Below, piece by piece: positions 1-8,770 of a stretch of 47,642 nt of DNA. A program made the translations under genes and the position numbers. The notes below the pieces were generated by a model that was not told the origin of the DNA, ran no database searches, and saw only the letters and a list, made by a program, of their open reading frames with translations. Source of the stretch: Gammaproteobacteria bacterium (GTDB taxonomy: Bacteria; Pseudomonadota; Gammaproteobacteria; UBA5861); the NCBI GenBank assembly GCA_022360445.1, contig JAKSCV010000066.1, positions 1 through 47,642 of the forward strand, given 5' to 3'. Positions within the stretch are counted from its first letter, which is position 1; each line of letters starts with the position of its first letter.

Positions 1-612
1 GAGGATTCCGATAATTTCATCAATGTTGTTAAGTGCTTTGGCAACTTTCAGATAACGGCTGGCGTAATAATCGGGAATGGACATGGTGAAGACTTTGAAG
101 GGCTCTCCCCAAAGTTCGTCAATACCCTCTTCGCCGCTGTAGTGTTTGACGGTGCGGCCGAGTTCCAGTGCTTCTGCAAAGCATTCACCGCACATGACCA
201 TTAACTCATCATTGGTGCTGATGGTGATACCTTTTTCTTCCAATTCCACTAATGCCGTAAAAATATCGGCGGCCCGGTTGAATAAAGCGCCAGCAAGCAT
301 GGCCCCATTCACGCGCTTTTTGGCCAGGTCTGTTTGTTTTTCGTAGGCTTCTCTGGCCATTTCCAAACGAAACCCTGGTGTGTTAATGCCGTTTTCCGTG
401 TGGTGAAAAAGCCGCTTTTTCAGGTTATCGATGAGTTGTTTTTTAGACGCTAGTGTATCGGGAATAGGTTCGTAGTAGCGTACCCATTGGCCTTCGTAAT
501 AGATGCACTGTTTTTCACCCAGAGAACGAATGGTGCCATTAACTGGGATGCTCGTGTTTTTTTGTTCGTTAGGCTCAGAGTGATCAATCATGTAGTGTGG
601 CTGTGTATTCAT
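1..612 (-). CDS. Unrecognised soluble protein, 3' part beyond the window
   Basis: An open frame reads on the minus strand from an ATG at 612-610 to the left edge without a stop, giving about 204 residues of a longer protein. I do not recognise the family. It has no signal peptide or membrane segment. The N-terminal ~25 residues are polar and probably disordered; a Tyr-rich stretch (YYEGQWVRYYEP) follows, and then a mainly helical region containing an MCGECF motif with two cysteines near residue 140. It lies 51 nt downstream of murU on the same strand and could be the last gene of an amgK-murU transcript. Coding character is supported by the long uninterrupted frame and by the conserved-looking acidic and aromatic segments. 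The function is unknown. Confidence 0.7.
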   Translation of the reverse strand, partial: MNTQPHYMIDHSEPNEQKNTSIPVNGTIRSLGEKQCIYYEGQWVRYYEPIPDTLASKKQLIDNLKKRLFHHTENGINTPGFRLEMAREAYEKQTDLAKKRVNGAMLAGALFNRAADIFTALVELEEKGITISTNDELMVMCGECFAEALELGRTVKHYSGEEGIDELWGEPFKVFTMSIPDYYASRYLKVAKALNNIDEIIGIL

Positions 613-663
613 CGTAAGTTTGCTTCTCTATTGAGGTTGACACAAAAGTTACGTTATACAAAT

Positions 664-1353
664 TTAGGTTCTTGTTTGGGGCTTTGGTTCAAACAGGCTC
701 TTTAAGTATTCGAGTCGTTCTGGTGTTCCGACATCGAGCCAGTGGCCGCTGTAGTATTCACCGCAAACCTTTTTCTCGGAAATAGCTTGTTTGAGCAGCG
801 GTGCCAGAGGGCGTTTTTGGATCGTTTGGTTGGCAAACAGGGCTGGCGAATAGAGGCCAATGCCGCTGTAGGTGTATCGAGTGGGCTGGTCTGTGAGGTA
901 GCCTTGAGCATCCATACCGAAATCACCTTTCAGGTTATGACTTGGATTATTAACAAGCACGAGATGTGCCAGTGCATACTTTGGTGTCTTTTTTGTTATA
1001 AGTTGAGTCAGGTTATAGTCAGTCCAGACATCTGCATTCATCACAATGAAAGGTTCTGAGCCAAGTAGCGGAAGCGCATTGGCGATACCGCCGGCTGTTT
1101 CCAGTGCGTCTGGACCTTCATCGCTGTAGGTGATATTGACGCCATAGCGTGCCCCATTGCCCAGTGTGCGGTGGATTTGTTCCGCCAGGTAAGAGGTATT
1201 AATAACGATTTCCTGAATGCCTGCTTGTTGAAGCGCATGCAGGTGGAACTCAATCAAATGCTGCCCATTGACCTTTAATAATGGTTTAGGGCAGTGATCC
1301 GTGAGCGTTTCCATTCGTGTTCCGCGGCCAGCAGCCAAAATCAGGGCTTTCAT
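664..1353 (-). CDS. murU: N-acetylmuramate alpha-1-phosphate uridylyltransferase MurU
   Basis: This 229-residue nucleotidyltransferase opens with the sugar-nucleotidyltransferase signature LILAAGRGTRM (residues 4-14), followed by KPLL and the metal-binding NADVW segment near residue 110. In the cell-wall recycling route known from Pseudomonas, MurU converts MurNAc-1-phosphate and UTP to UDP-MurNAc, bypassing de novo synthesis and lowering fosfomycin sensitivity. Its ATG overlaps the amgK stop by 4 nt (1350-1353), so the two are translationally coupled. The pairing with an AmgK-type kinase is what separates MurU from generic glucose-1-phosphate nucleotidyltransferases of the same fold. Family assignment is firm; substrate is inferred from context. 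Confidence 0.92.
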   Translation of the reverse strand: MKALILAAGRGTRMETLTDHCPKPLLKVNGQHLIEFHLHALQQAGIQEIVINTSYLAEQIHRTLGNGARYGVNITYSDEGPDALETAGGIANALPLLGSEPFIVMNADVWTDYNLTQLITKKTPKYALAHLVLVNNPSHNLKGDFGMDAQGYLTDQPTRYTYSGIGLYSPALFANQTIQKRPLAPLLKQAISEKKVCGEYYSGHWLDVGTPERLEYLKSLFEPKPQTRT

Positions 1354-2402
1354 ATTGAGAGTGGCTGTCTCTGTTTTGGTGTGAAGACACTTGGATCGTA
1401 CTGCTCACACGCGTGCTTTCTAAGAAGGGTTAAAAAGTCTTCCAGTGGTTTGTAACGGTGGCAGGTGTCAAAAAGATAACGAAGGACTCTCGGTATATCG
1501 TTTAGGTAATCTGGTTTCCTGTCGCGCAAGTGCAGGCGGGCAAAAATACCAATGGCTTTTAGATGTCTTTGTGCTGCCATGAGATCAAACCACATTATGA
1601 ACTGATTGTGTTGTAAAGCAGGACCACCTGATGATTCCAACTGCCGAATATAGTATGTTATCCAGCCGTTTGTACGCTCTTTTGGCCAATCGATATAGCA
1701 ATCTTTAAGTAAGGATGCCAGGTCATAGGAGACTGGGCCGTGAACGGCGTCTTGAAAGTCCAGAATACCGGGGTTGTTGTGCGGCATCACCATAATATTG
1801 CGTGAATGATAATCCCGGTGTACAAAAAAGCAAGGTTGTTGTAAGGCGCTTTCCTTTAAAAATTCAAATGTCTTAACTAAAGTCGCGTTATCTTGCCGCG
1901 AGAGGGTTAGGTTCAGGTGCTTTTCAAGAAACCATTCTTGGAAGAGGTACATTTCCTTGTGCAAAAGCTCTCCGCTATAGAGAGGTAATTCCTGGCTGGG
2001 GGTTTGTGTTTGTATTGTTACGAGAGTATCCATAGCCTGGTGATACAAATGATCCGCAGAGACTTCGTTGAGCGCCTGTAAATAGGTGGTGTTGCCAAGG
2101 TCGCTCATTAGCAAAAAACCCTTTTGAAGGTTTTGCGCGAAAAGGGAAGGCACATGGACGCCTGCGGCCTGCAATCGTTTGGCTACGCGGATAAAGCTGG
2201 GGTTATCTTCCTTGTCGGGTGGCGCATCCGCAGCAATCATCGTCCCCTTTGCATGATTCACCCGGAAATATCGGCGAAAGCTGGCATCGGCCGAAGCAGG
2301 CTCAAGGGAGAACGGGCCTGGGACAAGGGCGTGAAGTGGCGCCGACTGTAACCACTGTTCGAGTTGGATCCGCCGAGTATCTGTCTTTGTGTTTTTTTGC
2401 AT
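1350..2402 (-). CDS. amgK: Anomeric N-acetylmuramate/N-acetylglucosamine kinase AmgK
   Basis: This 350-residue protein has an aminoglycoside-phosphotransferase fold. The catalytic loop HRDYHSRNIMV lies near residue 200 and the metal-binding ILDFQDAVHGP follows about 20 residues later. AmgK phosphorylates the anomeric hydroxyl of MurNAc (and GlcNAc) released by peptidoglycan turnover, giving the substrate of MurU, whose gene overlaps it downstream. An early SADASFRRYFRV segment is typical of this family. In pseudomonads this pair usually lies back to back with lptD; here the divergent neighbour is a YfaZ-like gene instead. The ATG at 2402 is the first start in a frame of the usual family length. 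Confidence 0.92.
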   Translation of the reverse strand: MQKNTKTDTRRIQLEQWLQSAPLHALVPGPFSLEPASADASFRRYFRVNHAKGTMIAADAPPDKEDNPSFIRVAKRLQAAGVHVPSLFAQNLQKGFLLMSDLGNTTYLQALNEVSADHLYHQAMDTLVTIQTQTPSQELPLYSGELLHKEMYLFQEWFLEKHLNLTLSRQDNATLVKTFEFLKESALQQPCFFVHRDYHSRNIMVMPHNNPGILDFQDAVHGPVSYDLASLLKDCYIDWPKERTNGWITYYIRQLESSGGPALQHNQFIMWFDLMAAQRHLKAIGIFARLHLRDRKPDYLNDIPRVLRYLFDTCHRYKPLEDFLTLLRKHACEQYDPSVFTPKQRQPLSI

Positions 2403-2545
2403 TCTGATTGTGAAAGGGTGAGGAAGTTTACTGAACGTTCATTGTACGAAATGTATTAAATTAATTGGAATTTTTAGATAATAGTCAGTACGATCCCTGT
2501 CAGAAAAACGATTACAAAATCGCCAATCGATCTTTGAGGAATTAT

Positions 2546-3148
2546 ATGTTTAAGCGGATAACAAGTGTTGTACTTTTTTTAGCTGTTAGTAACGCAGGGG
2601 CGACAGGTCTGGATATCAGTATCAGTGATGAGACGGCCGAAGTCATGTTTCTCACACATACGTCAACACTTGGGCTTACAAAAAGAGCCGCCAATGCAGA
2701 TACCCAGGAGCGTATTGAAGGTGCTGATATTGCTTTTGGCGCATTTTTCAACAGTAATAATGACTACCTCGCGCAGGCGGAAGTGATGGTAAAAAGTCGC
2801 CCGGTTTCAGCGGAAGGCGCCGTCCAGTTTGGCTTAGGTGTTCGCGCCAGCTATGGTGAACTCGATGTTGAGGACAGCCTGGCTAACCTTTCTATTGGCG
2901 GGGAAATCAATTTTCGGCCCTACTTTGCTCGAAAAATGACGGTTGGCGGAGAACTGTTTTATTCACCGGTTATTTTAAGCTTTATGGATTCAGAAGAATT
3001 GCTTGAATATGCTGTGGACGTAAAGCTTGAATTGGTCCCTTCCTCCATTCTTTATTTCGGTTACCGAAAAGTCACGGTAGATACGCCCACTATCTCTGGT
3101 CTTGAGCTGGAAGATAACTTTCACGTTGGCGTTAGACTCACGTTCTAA
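2546..3148 (+). CDS. YfaZ-family outer-membrane beta-barrel protein
   Basis: About 200 residues. The start chosen is the ATG at 2546, which has a GAGGA ribosome-binding site 6 nt upstream and begins a clean signal peptide (MFKRITSVVLFLAVSNAGA, cleavage after residue ~19). An in-frame ATG at 2465 would put a charged extension before the signal sequence and is unlikely. The mature part alternates polar and hydrophobic residues, contains short Gly-rich strands (FGLGVRASYGEL) and ends with an aromatic C-terminal strand (FHVGVRLTF), as expected for a small outer-membrane barrel. It resembles the YfaZ family, whose function is unknown. mazG begins 9 nt downstream on the same strand. Confidence 0.75.
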   Translation: MFKRITSVVLFLAVSNAGATGLDISISDETAEVMFLTHTSTLGLTKRAANADTQERIEGADIAFGAFFNSNNDYLAQAEVMVKSRPVSAEGAVQFGLGVRASYGELDVEDSLANLSIGGEINFRPYFARKMTVGGELFYSPVILSFMDSEELLEYAVDVKLELVPSSILYFGYRKVTVDTPTISGLELEDNFHVGVRLTF

Positions 3149-3157
3149 GGCGCTGAC

Positions 3158-3964
3158 TTGGATGCCGTAAAGCACTTACTGGGTATTATGCGCGCCCTGC
3201 GCGACCCTGAAGCAGGGTGCCCTTGGGATCTTCGTCAAACCTACAGTTCACTTGCGCCCTATACCCTCGAAGAAGCCTATGAGGTGGTTGATGCCATTGA
3301 ACGGGACGATACTGGCGACTTACGTGAGGAGCTGGGCGATTTACTTTTCCATATTGTCTTTTATGCGCAGATTGCGCAAGAATCTGGTCACTTCACTTTC
3401 TTCGATGTGGCAGAAACCATCGCAGAGAAAATGAAGCGGCGACATCCTCATGTTTTTTCAAATGAATATACGCGTGCTGACGAAGCTTCCATCGCACAGG
3501 CTTGGGAGAAGATAAAAGCTGAGGAACGTCGGGAAAAGTCGGATGGACAAAAAAGCAGTCAGCTGAATGGTATTACCGAGGCATTGCCTTCGCTAATAAG
3601 CGCCGAAAAGATACAAAAGCGCGTGGCTCGTGTCGGTTTTGACTGGGGCTCGGCCGAGCCAGTTTTTGATAAAGTTCAGGAAGAATTAGAGGAAGTGCGT
3701 GCTGCGGTGTCCAAAGAGGGAGGCGCACCTGATCGGGTGGCTGAGGAAGTGGGTGATCTGTTGTTTGCCGTCGTTAATTTGGCGAGGCATCTTAAAGTGA
3801 ACCCCGAGGTGGCTTTGCGGGCCGGTAACAAAAAGTTTGTTAAACGTTTTCAGGCTATGGAAATATTGATCGACCAACAGGGCGAAGTGCTTGAGGAGCT
3901 GTCGTTGGACGCTATGAACGGCTATTGGAAAGAGGTCAAAAAGGCGCTTGATAAGGGCTTGTAA
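3158..3964 (+). CDS. mazG: Nucleoside triphosphate pyrophosphohydrolase MazG
   Basis: This 268-residue protein has the tandem MazG layout of the E. coli enzyme. The N-terminal unit starts LLGIMRALRDPEAGCPWD and carries EEAYEVVDAI and EELGDLLFH; the second unit, in the C-terminal half, has EELEEVRAA and EEVGDLLFAVVN. These acidic clusters bind Mg2+. The enzyme hydrolyses (d)NTPs to monophosphate and pyrophosphate, so it cleans nucleotide pools and in E. coli can affect ppGpp levels. It follows the yfaZ-like gene by 9 nt and converges on rsxE with 27 nt between stops. The start has only a weak ribosome-binding site, but homologues begin at the same point. Confidence 0.95.
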   Translation: MDAVKHLLGIMRALRDPEAGCPWDLRQTYSSLAPYTLEEAYEVVDAIERDDTGDLREELGDLLFHIVFYAQIAQESGHFTFFDVAETIAEKMKRRHPHVFSNEYTRADEASIAQAWEKIKAEERREKSDGQKSSQLNGITEALPSLISAEKIQKRVARVGFDWGSAEPVFDKVQEELEEVRAAVSKEGGAPDRVAEEVGDLLFAVVNLARHLKVNPEVALRAGNKKFVKRFQAMEILIDQQGEVLEELSLDAMNGYWKEVKKALDKGL

Positions 3965-3991
3965 GCCACATTACCGGTTGGCTTTAACGTA

Positions 3992-4681
3992 TTAAGACGT
4001 GTGAACAGGCCCCAGTGCATCACCACTGACGGGCAAGCTTCGTTTTCGCTTAATTCGGTCGTCAATAATATTTTTCAACGCGATGAGTAATCCCAGCGAA
4101 ATAAAGGCGCCTGGCGGTAAAACAGCGAGTAGAAATCCCTGATATTGATTGCCGAGAGAAAGCTCCAGGGAGCGGGCCGTTTCACCAAACATCAGGTGAG
4201 CATTGGCGAAGAGAGTGCCTTCTCCGATCAGTTCGCGCATACCGCCAATACAAACTAATACCAAGGTGAAGCCAATACCCATGGCCAGTGCATCAATCAC
4301 GGCGTCGGTCACTTTGTTCTTTGCCGCAAATGCTTCGGCTCGGCCAATGATCAGGCAATTGGTGACAATCAAGGGTACAAAAATGCCCAAAATTTTGTAC
4401 AGGTCGTAAAACCAGGCATTCATCAGCAATTCAATCGCTGTCACTGTGGAGGCAATAATCAGCACAAAAACCGGAATCCGGACATCTGATTTCACATAGT
4501 CTCTGACGAGGGAGACCAGAACGTTGGAGACCAACAGCGTCGCTAATGTTGCCAGCCCCATGCCTAAACCGTTGATGACCGTGCCACTGACTGCTAATAA
4601 GGGACATAACCCCAGTAGCTGCACAAGCCCTGGGTTATTATCCCAAAGTCCATTTTTTATGATTGTTGTGTAGGCATTCAT
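3992..4681 (-). CDS. rsxE: Electron transport complex subunit RsxE (RnfE)
   Basis: This 229-residue integral membrane subunit has about six hydrophobic helices. Hallmarks are [22 protein letters not shown] at the N-terminus (positions ~4560-4660), [22 protein letters not shown] mid-protein and [11 protein letters not shown] near the end. RsxE is paralogous to RsxA, and the two form the membrane core carrying an intramembrane Fe-S centre, each contributing a conserved Cys (LCPLL and TNC here). The complex couples NADH:ferredoxin-type electron flow to ion movement and in E. coli keeps SoxR reduced. The start is the ATG at 4681, matching homologues; an ATG 33 nt upstream is also in frame. An opposite-strand PilZ gene separates it from rsxG, so it probably needs its own promoter in 4682-4774 or inside that gene. 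Confidence 0.95.
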   Translation of the reverse strand: MNAYTTIIKNGLWDNNPGLVQLLGLCPLLAVSGTVINGLGMGLATLATLLVSNVLVSLVRDYVKSDVRIPVFVLIIASTVTAIELLMNAWFYDLYKILGIFVPLIVTNCLIIGRAEAFAAKNKVTDAVIDALAMGIGFTLVLVCIGGMRELIGEGTLFANAHLMFGETARSLELSLGNQYQGFLLAVLPPGAFISLGLLIALKNIIDDRIKRKRSLPVSGDALGPVHTS

Positions 4682-4774
4682 TTTTTTAGTTGGCTTTCGA
4701 TATGAGAATTGCAAAAAACAAGGGTAAATCTAAACTCTAAGTTAAGCTCATTTTGAAGCAGGCAAGAGATTGTT

Positions 4775-5182
4775 ATGTCCACGAGTATAAAGACTAGAGG
4801 GCCTTTGATACAGCGAAGAAGCATTGACGAGCGTCGAACGGATGGACGTTTTCTGAACCAGTCTCGTCTTTACGTGCAGATTGCCCACTCCCGGGAAGAC
4901 CTTTCGTTGAGAGGTCAGACGTTTGTCAGCAGCACAATCGATATTTCCCCGAAGGGGCTCCGGTTGCGGGTTGACCACCCGGTAATGATGGGGTGTGGAC
5001 TGGACCTGTGGATGAATATCGAAGGGCATCATGGCAAGTTCTTTCTTCATGGGGTTGTTAAATGGACAATGCCGTCCAGCAAAGAGGCGGATTATCTGAT
5101 TGGGATTGAACTGGTTGATGTACCCAAAACAGATCACCAAAAATGGCAAAACTGGCTGAGTAAATTTGCAAAAAACTATTGA
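4775..5182 (+). CDS. PilZ-domain protein (c-di-GMP effector)
   Basis: This 135-residue single-domain protein has an Arg-rich N-terminal motif (RRSIDERRTDGR, residues ~14-25) corresponding to the RxxxR c-di-GMP-binding segment. The second PilZ signature, (D/N)xSxxG, is present as DISPKG near residue 60, followed by LRLRV and a later KWTMPSS/YLIGIEL barrel portion. Both binding motifs are intact, so dinucleotide binding is likely; the target is unknown. The gene lies on the opposite strand between rsxG and rsxE, and its 3' end overlaps the rsxG 3' end by 7 nt. It is not the PilZ of the pilus cluster, which lies 30 kb away. Confidence 0.88.
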   Translation: MSTSIKTRGPLIQRRSIDERRTDGRFLNQSRLYVQIAHSREDLSLRGQTFVSSTIDISPKGLRLRVDHPVMMGCGLDLWMNIEGHHGKFFLHGVVKWTMPSSKEADYLIGIELVDVPKTDHQKWQNWLSKFAKNY

Positions 5183-5814
5183 TCATTTGCCGTTTCTGCA
5201 TTCAGGAGTCGCTCTTGATTGTTCTCAAAAAATTGCAACGATCGGTAAACGGCACCCACAACTGCGCGAGGCGTAATGGTCGCTCCTGTAAATTGGTCGA
5301 AGACGCCCCCATCTTTTTTGACCGCCCAGTCGGAAGGGGACAAATTGAATAAAGACAAGCCATTAAACCCCAGTATCCAATCGGACTTTTCGGCCTCGAT
5401 GGCATCACCCAGCCCCGGCGTTTCTTTATGCTGGATAACGCGCACACCAGAAATTGTGCCCTCTGCTTGTATACCGACCAAGAGCTGGATTCTGCCGTTG
5501 TAACCATTGCGGGCGGTGGCTGTCAGAATAACGGCAACGGGTTGACCGTCCTGGGTGGCTCGGTAAGCAGGAACAGGTGCTTTGCTACCCAGTAATTCCG
5601 GTGAGTGAACGGGTAGCGCGCTGGTGATAAGGTCATTGTCCCACCCGCTTTGAGAGACAACTTGTGAGAGTCTGGCGAGTAGTTCCTGGCGTTCATTTCC
5701 CTTAATTTGGTCACGTGTTTGTTTATGAGTCAGGGCAACCAACGCTGTGCCGATGACGGCAAATAAACAGAGGATAAGTGCAGAACCTAGGACTTGTTGT
5801 AGAGGTGTCTTCAT
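5176..5814 (-). CDS. rsxG: Electron transport complex subunit RsxG (RnfG)
   Basis: This 212-residue protein has an N-terminal membrane anchor (residues ~7-30) and a periplasmic FMN-binding domain. The covalent flavin site is FTGATITPRAVV near residue 173; the Thr after GA is the residue that carries FMN by a phosphoester bond. An ETPGLGD motif upstream is also conserved in the family. The start overlaps the rsxD stop by 1 nt (TAATG). In its 3' end the last 7 nt are shared with the convergent PilZ gene. RsxG passes electrons within the Rsx complex on the periplasmic side. Confidence 0.95.
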   Translation of the reverse strand: MKTPLQQVLGSALILCLFAVIGTALVALTHKQTRDQIKGNERQELLARLSQVVSQSGWDNDLITSALPVHSPELLGSKAPVPAYRATQDGQPVAVILTATARNGYNGRIQLLVGIQAEGTISGVRVIQHKETPGLGDAIEAEKSDWILGFNGLSLFNLSPSDWAVKKDGGVFDQFTGATITPRAVVGAVYRSLQFFENNQERLLNAETANDQ

Positions 5815-6839
5815 TAGTGACCAAATGTACGGGGTTGGTAAAAGTGATCAATAGTGGGTGCGGCCAGATTCATAATCAGCACGGCAAAGGCGATGCCATC
5901 AGGGTAGCCTCCCCATGCGCGAATGACATACACCAGTACACCGATACCCGCAGCATAAATTAATCGGCCTACCGGGCTGGTGGATGCGGTTACAGGGTCA
6001 GTTGCAATAAAAAAAGCAGCCAGAATAACGCCGCCACTGGCGAGATGAAACAGGGGAGGCGAAAAGTAGGTGCTATCAATGAGAGCAAACAGGCTTGCAA
6101 CCAGTAACAGACTGCCGAGAAAAGCAACCGGAATATGCCAACTGATTACGCGCTTGTAGAGTAACCAGAGCCCCCCCAGTAAATAACCGAGAGAAACCCA
6201 CTCCCAACCGCGAGCGCCAAGCCAGCCATAACTGTCATGCGAAGCGAGTGTTGCCAGGTCATCACCGAGCCGTAATTGGGTCTTAGTGTAATCCAATGCC
6301 GTAGCCATTGTGATCCCGTCAAGGCGCACGGTCTCAGGCAGTATGCCCGTGAATAAAAACCGGACGGTTTCTGTAACACTGAGCGTGTGCGTGAGCATGT
6401 CACCGGGGGCTGGCCATTGGCTTAACTCCCGAGGAAAGGAAATCAGCAACACAACATAGCCTACCATGGCCGGGTTAAAGGGGTTGTGTCCCAACCCGCC
6501 ATAAAGGTGCTTGGCCACAAGGATGGCTGATAAAACCCCAATGACGGGGATCCACCACGGAGCAATGGGGGGGAGTGACAGGGCCAATAAGCAAGCTGTC
6601 ACCAATGCGCTGTAGTCTAAGAGCGCAGGCGCGACCGGGCGACGTCGGAGCTTCATCACCACCGCTTCTGCAACGATGGCTGTCACACAAGCAATGGCCA
6701 GATTTATGAGCACTCCCCAGCCAAATAGCTCTGTCGAAATAAGTACGCCAGGCACCAATGCATAGAGTACATTTTTCATGAGTGTGCCGGTGTGCGCCGC
6801 ACTGCGGGTATGCGGGGACATTGCCGATTGAAAGTGCAT
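5814..6839 (-). CDS. rsxD: Electron transport complex subunit RsxD (RnfD)
   Basis: This 341-residue polytopic subunit is homologous to NqrB. The N-terminus has the SPHTRSAAHTG segment; NPFNPAMVGYVVLL lies in the middle and FFIATDPVTASTSPVGR toward the C-terminus. The covalent-FMN motif is DGITMATAL (residues ~177-185); its second Thr is the flavin attachment point in the family. About nine hydrophobic helices are visible. It sits 2 nt after rsxC and overlaps rsxG by 1 nt, as in the standard rsxCDG order. Together with RsxG it forms the flavin path through the membrane. Confidence 0.95.
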   Translation of the reverse strand: MHFQSAMSPHTRSAAHTGTLMKNVLYALVPGVLISTELFGWGVLINLAIACVTAIVAEAVVMKLRRRPVAPALLDYSALVTACLLALSLPPIAPWWIPVIGVLSAILVAKHLYGGLGHNPFNPAMVGYVVLLISFPRELSQWPAPGDMLTHTLSVTETVRFLFTGILPETVRLDGITMATALDYTKTQLRLGDDLATLASHDSYGWLGARGWEWVSLGYLLGGLWLLYKRVISWHIPVAFLGSLLLVASLFALIDSTYFSPPLFHLASGGVILAAFFIATDPVTASTSPVGRLIYAAGIGVLVYVIRAWGGYPDGIAFAVLIMNLAAPTIDHFYQPRTFGH

Positions 6840-6841
6840 GG

Positions 6842-8770
6842 CTAGGAGGGGCCTCTATGTGCCGAAGATTGGCGCTTCTCTGCCCGTCGTTTAGCGGCTG
6901 CGGCTGCACGTTCGGCTGCTGTTTTGGGTGCGAGCGCGTCGTCCGTCGGATTTGTTGAAGCACTCTGCTGGGCTTTTTTCTCTGCCCGGCGCTTGGCGGC
7001 TGCCGCTGCACGTTCGGCCGCTGTTTTGGGTGCGGGTGCGTCGTCCGTCGGGTTTGTTGCAGGACTCTGCTGGGCTTTTTTCTCTGCCCGGCGTTTGGCG
7101 GCTGCCGCTGCACGTTCGGCTGCAGTCTGGGGTGTGGGTGTGTCGTCCGTCGGGTTTGTGGCCGGTTCTGAGGCGGGTTCTGTGACCTTGGGGGCGTCTT
7201 GTGCGTCCTTTTTCTTTTTTACGCGGGCCAAGGCGGCTTGGATGGCATCTTGTTTGGTGCCTCCGTCTGTATGTTGTTCTTTTGTTTTCTTTTCCAGTTG
7301 CTGGCGCTTTTTGGCGAGCCGGTCCTCTTTTTCTTGTGCGAGCGCTTCTTCTCGTTTCGTTTTACTTTCGAAGCGTTGTTTTGCAATCTCAGCGGCAGCC
7401 ATTTCCTGCTCGCGCGTTTTGATTTCAGATTTGGTGTAACGGTAATGTTGAACCAAAGGGATATGGCTGGGACAGACGTAATCGCAACATCCGCACTCAA
7501 TGCAGTCAAAGAGGTTATGCTTTTTAGCTTTTTCGTGTTCGCCTGATCGGCTGTACCAGAGTAGCTGTTGGGGTTGCAGTTGCGCGGGACAGACTGCTTC
7601 GCAAGCACCACATCGGATACAGGGGATTTCTTGTTTGATCTCCGGGGTTTTAGGCGTAACGAGAATGCAGTTGCTGGCCTTAACAATGGGAAGTTGGTCG
7701 TGTTCGAGTGTGAAGCCCATCATCGGGCCGCCCATGATGAGTTGGCCGGTGTTTTCTTGGTAGCCACCGCATGCCTCAATGAGTTGATGAATGGGAGTGC
7801 CAATCAGAACTTCCAGGTTTGCCGGGTTGCGAACGCCTTCACCTGTGATCGTGACAAGGCGGGAAATAAGGGGGTTGCCCTGCATCACCAGCTGGTGAAT
7901 CGCATAGACGGTCCCAATATTTTGGCAAACGACACCCACATTAGCCGGTAATCCTCCACTGGGCACCTCCCGACCTGTGAGTAGTTTGATCAGTTGTTTT
8001 TCACTGCCGCTTGGATAGCGAGTGGGGACGACCGTAAGCTTGATGCGGTCATCTGGTTTGGCTTTGAGGGCATGTTGCAAGCTTGTGATAGCGTCTGGTT
8101 TGTTGTCTTCAATACCAATAATGCAGTGTGGGGCCCCCAGTAATCTCAGCAGGATATCAATACCGCGGATAATTTCGTTGGCAAAGTGCTGGGTGAGTAT
8201 GTCATCGCAGGTGATGTAGGGTTCACACTCAATCGCATTGATGATCAAGGTGTCGATGGGGTGAGTGGGGGTGAGTTTTGTTGCAGTGGGAAAAGCTGCG
8301 CCTCCTAATCCAACGATGCCACCTTCGCGAATGGCTTGGCGCAGGGTTTCTGCAGGTAGCTCGGAGTAGCGATTGCCAATGGGTGCGCGGTCGGCCCAGG
8401 TATCTTTGCCGTCAGTGGCCAGAGTGATGCAGGCTGCCGGCAACCCTGAAGGGTGTGGGATGGTACGCTCATCAATGGCGACGATTTTTCCTGATGAGGG
8501 GGCATGAATGGGTGCGCCGACAGGGTTTTTGCTGTCTGCAATTTTTTGTCCCTTCAGCACAGTATCACCGACTTCCACAAGCGGTGTGTTGACGCCTCCT
8601 GCCTGCTGTTGCAAAGGAATGACCAGCTGTGGAGGGAGGGCCGCTTTTTTCAATGGGTGCTGCTTTGAAAGCGCCTTATGGTCAGGCAGCACTAAGCCCC
8701 CATGAAACGACCAAGCCGTATCATGCGCTATTTGAGTATTTAGCGATTTTCTGCGTCGAAAAAAGTTCAA
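6842..8770 (-). CDS. rsxC: Electron transport complex subunit RsxC (RnfC), with repeat tail
   Basis: This 642-residue peripheral subunit binds NADH and FMN. The N-terminal barrel has [11 protein letters not shown] and LKGQKIA; the Rossmann-like part has [12 protein letters not shown] and [14 protein letters not shown]; the ferredoxin region has two [4Fe-4S] motifs, [12 protein letters not shown] and [12 protein letters not shown]. After about residue 440 comes a Lys/Glu/Ala-rich tail that ends in three near-identical 34-residue units (NPTDD...[13 protein letters not shown]). The start overlaps the rsxB stop by 4 nt. The catalytic part is standard; long charged tails are known in proteobacterial RsxC and vary in repeat number between strains. 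Confidence 0.96.
   Translation of the reverse strand: MNFFRRRKSLNTQIAHDTAWSFHGGLVLPDHKALSKQHPLKKAALPPQLVIPLQQQAGGVNTPLVEVGDTVLKGQKIADSKNPVGAPIHAPSSGKIVAIDERTIPHPSGLPAACITLATDGKDTWADRAPIGNRYSELPAETLRQAIREGGIVGLGGAAFPTATKLTPTHPIDTLIINAIECEPYITCDDILTQHFANEIIRGIDILLRLLGAPHCIIGIEDNKPDAITSLQHALKAKPDDRIKLTVVPTRYPSGSEKQLIKLLTGREVPSGGLPANVGVVCQNIGTVYAIHQLVMQGNPLISRLVTITGEGVRNPANLEVLIGTPIHQLIEACGGYQENTGQLIMGGPMMGFTLEHDQLPIVKASNCILVTPKTPEIKQEIPCIRCGACEAVCPAQLQPQQLLWYSRSGEHEKAKKHNLFDCIECGCCDYVCPSHIPLVQHYRYTKSEIKTREQEMAAAEIAKQRFESKTKREEALAQEKEDRLAKKRQQLEKKTKEQHTDGGTKQDAIQAALARVKKKKDAQDAPKVTEPASEPATNPTDDTPTPQTAAERAAAAAKRRAEKKAQQSPATNPTDDAPAPKTAAERAAAAAKRRAEKKAQQSASTNPTDDALAPKTAAERAAAAAKRRAEKRQSSAHRGPS
6860..7156 (-). 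repeat. 102-bp tandem repeat in the 3' end of rsxC
   Basis: Three direct copies with an exact 102-bp period, marked by the core GTCGTCCGTCGG at 6938, 7040 and 7142. Each encodes 34 residues beginning NPTDD and including [20 protein letters not shown]. The third copy, at the C-terminal end, is cut short and diverges after AEK. The period is a multiple of three, so slippage or recombination would change tail length without breaking the frame. Confidence 0.95.

Noticed and set aside
487-1059. Plus-strand frames over the first gene and murU
   Set aside because: They are shadows of two conserved minus-strand coding regions.
6475-7113. 212-codon minus-strand frame overlapping rsxC and rsxD
   Set aside because: It is an out-of-frame reading of the rsxC repeats running into rsxD; it gives Gln/Arg-rich repeats of no known type.
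6860-7156. CRISPR array
   Set aside because: The 102-bp repeats are contiguous without spacers and keep the rsxC frame; no cas genes are present.
6924-7439. Long plus-strand reading frames opposite the rsxC 3' end
   Set aside because: They mirror the low-complexity Ala/Lys repeat tail of RsxC, have no ribosome-binding site and encode Ser/Ala/Phe-rich sequence without family features.
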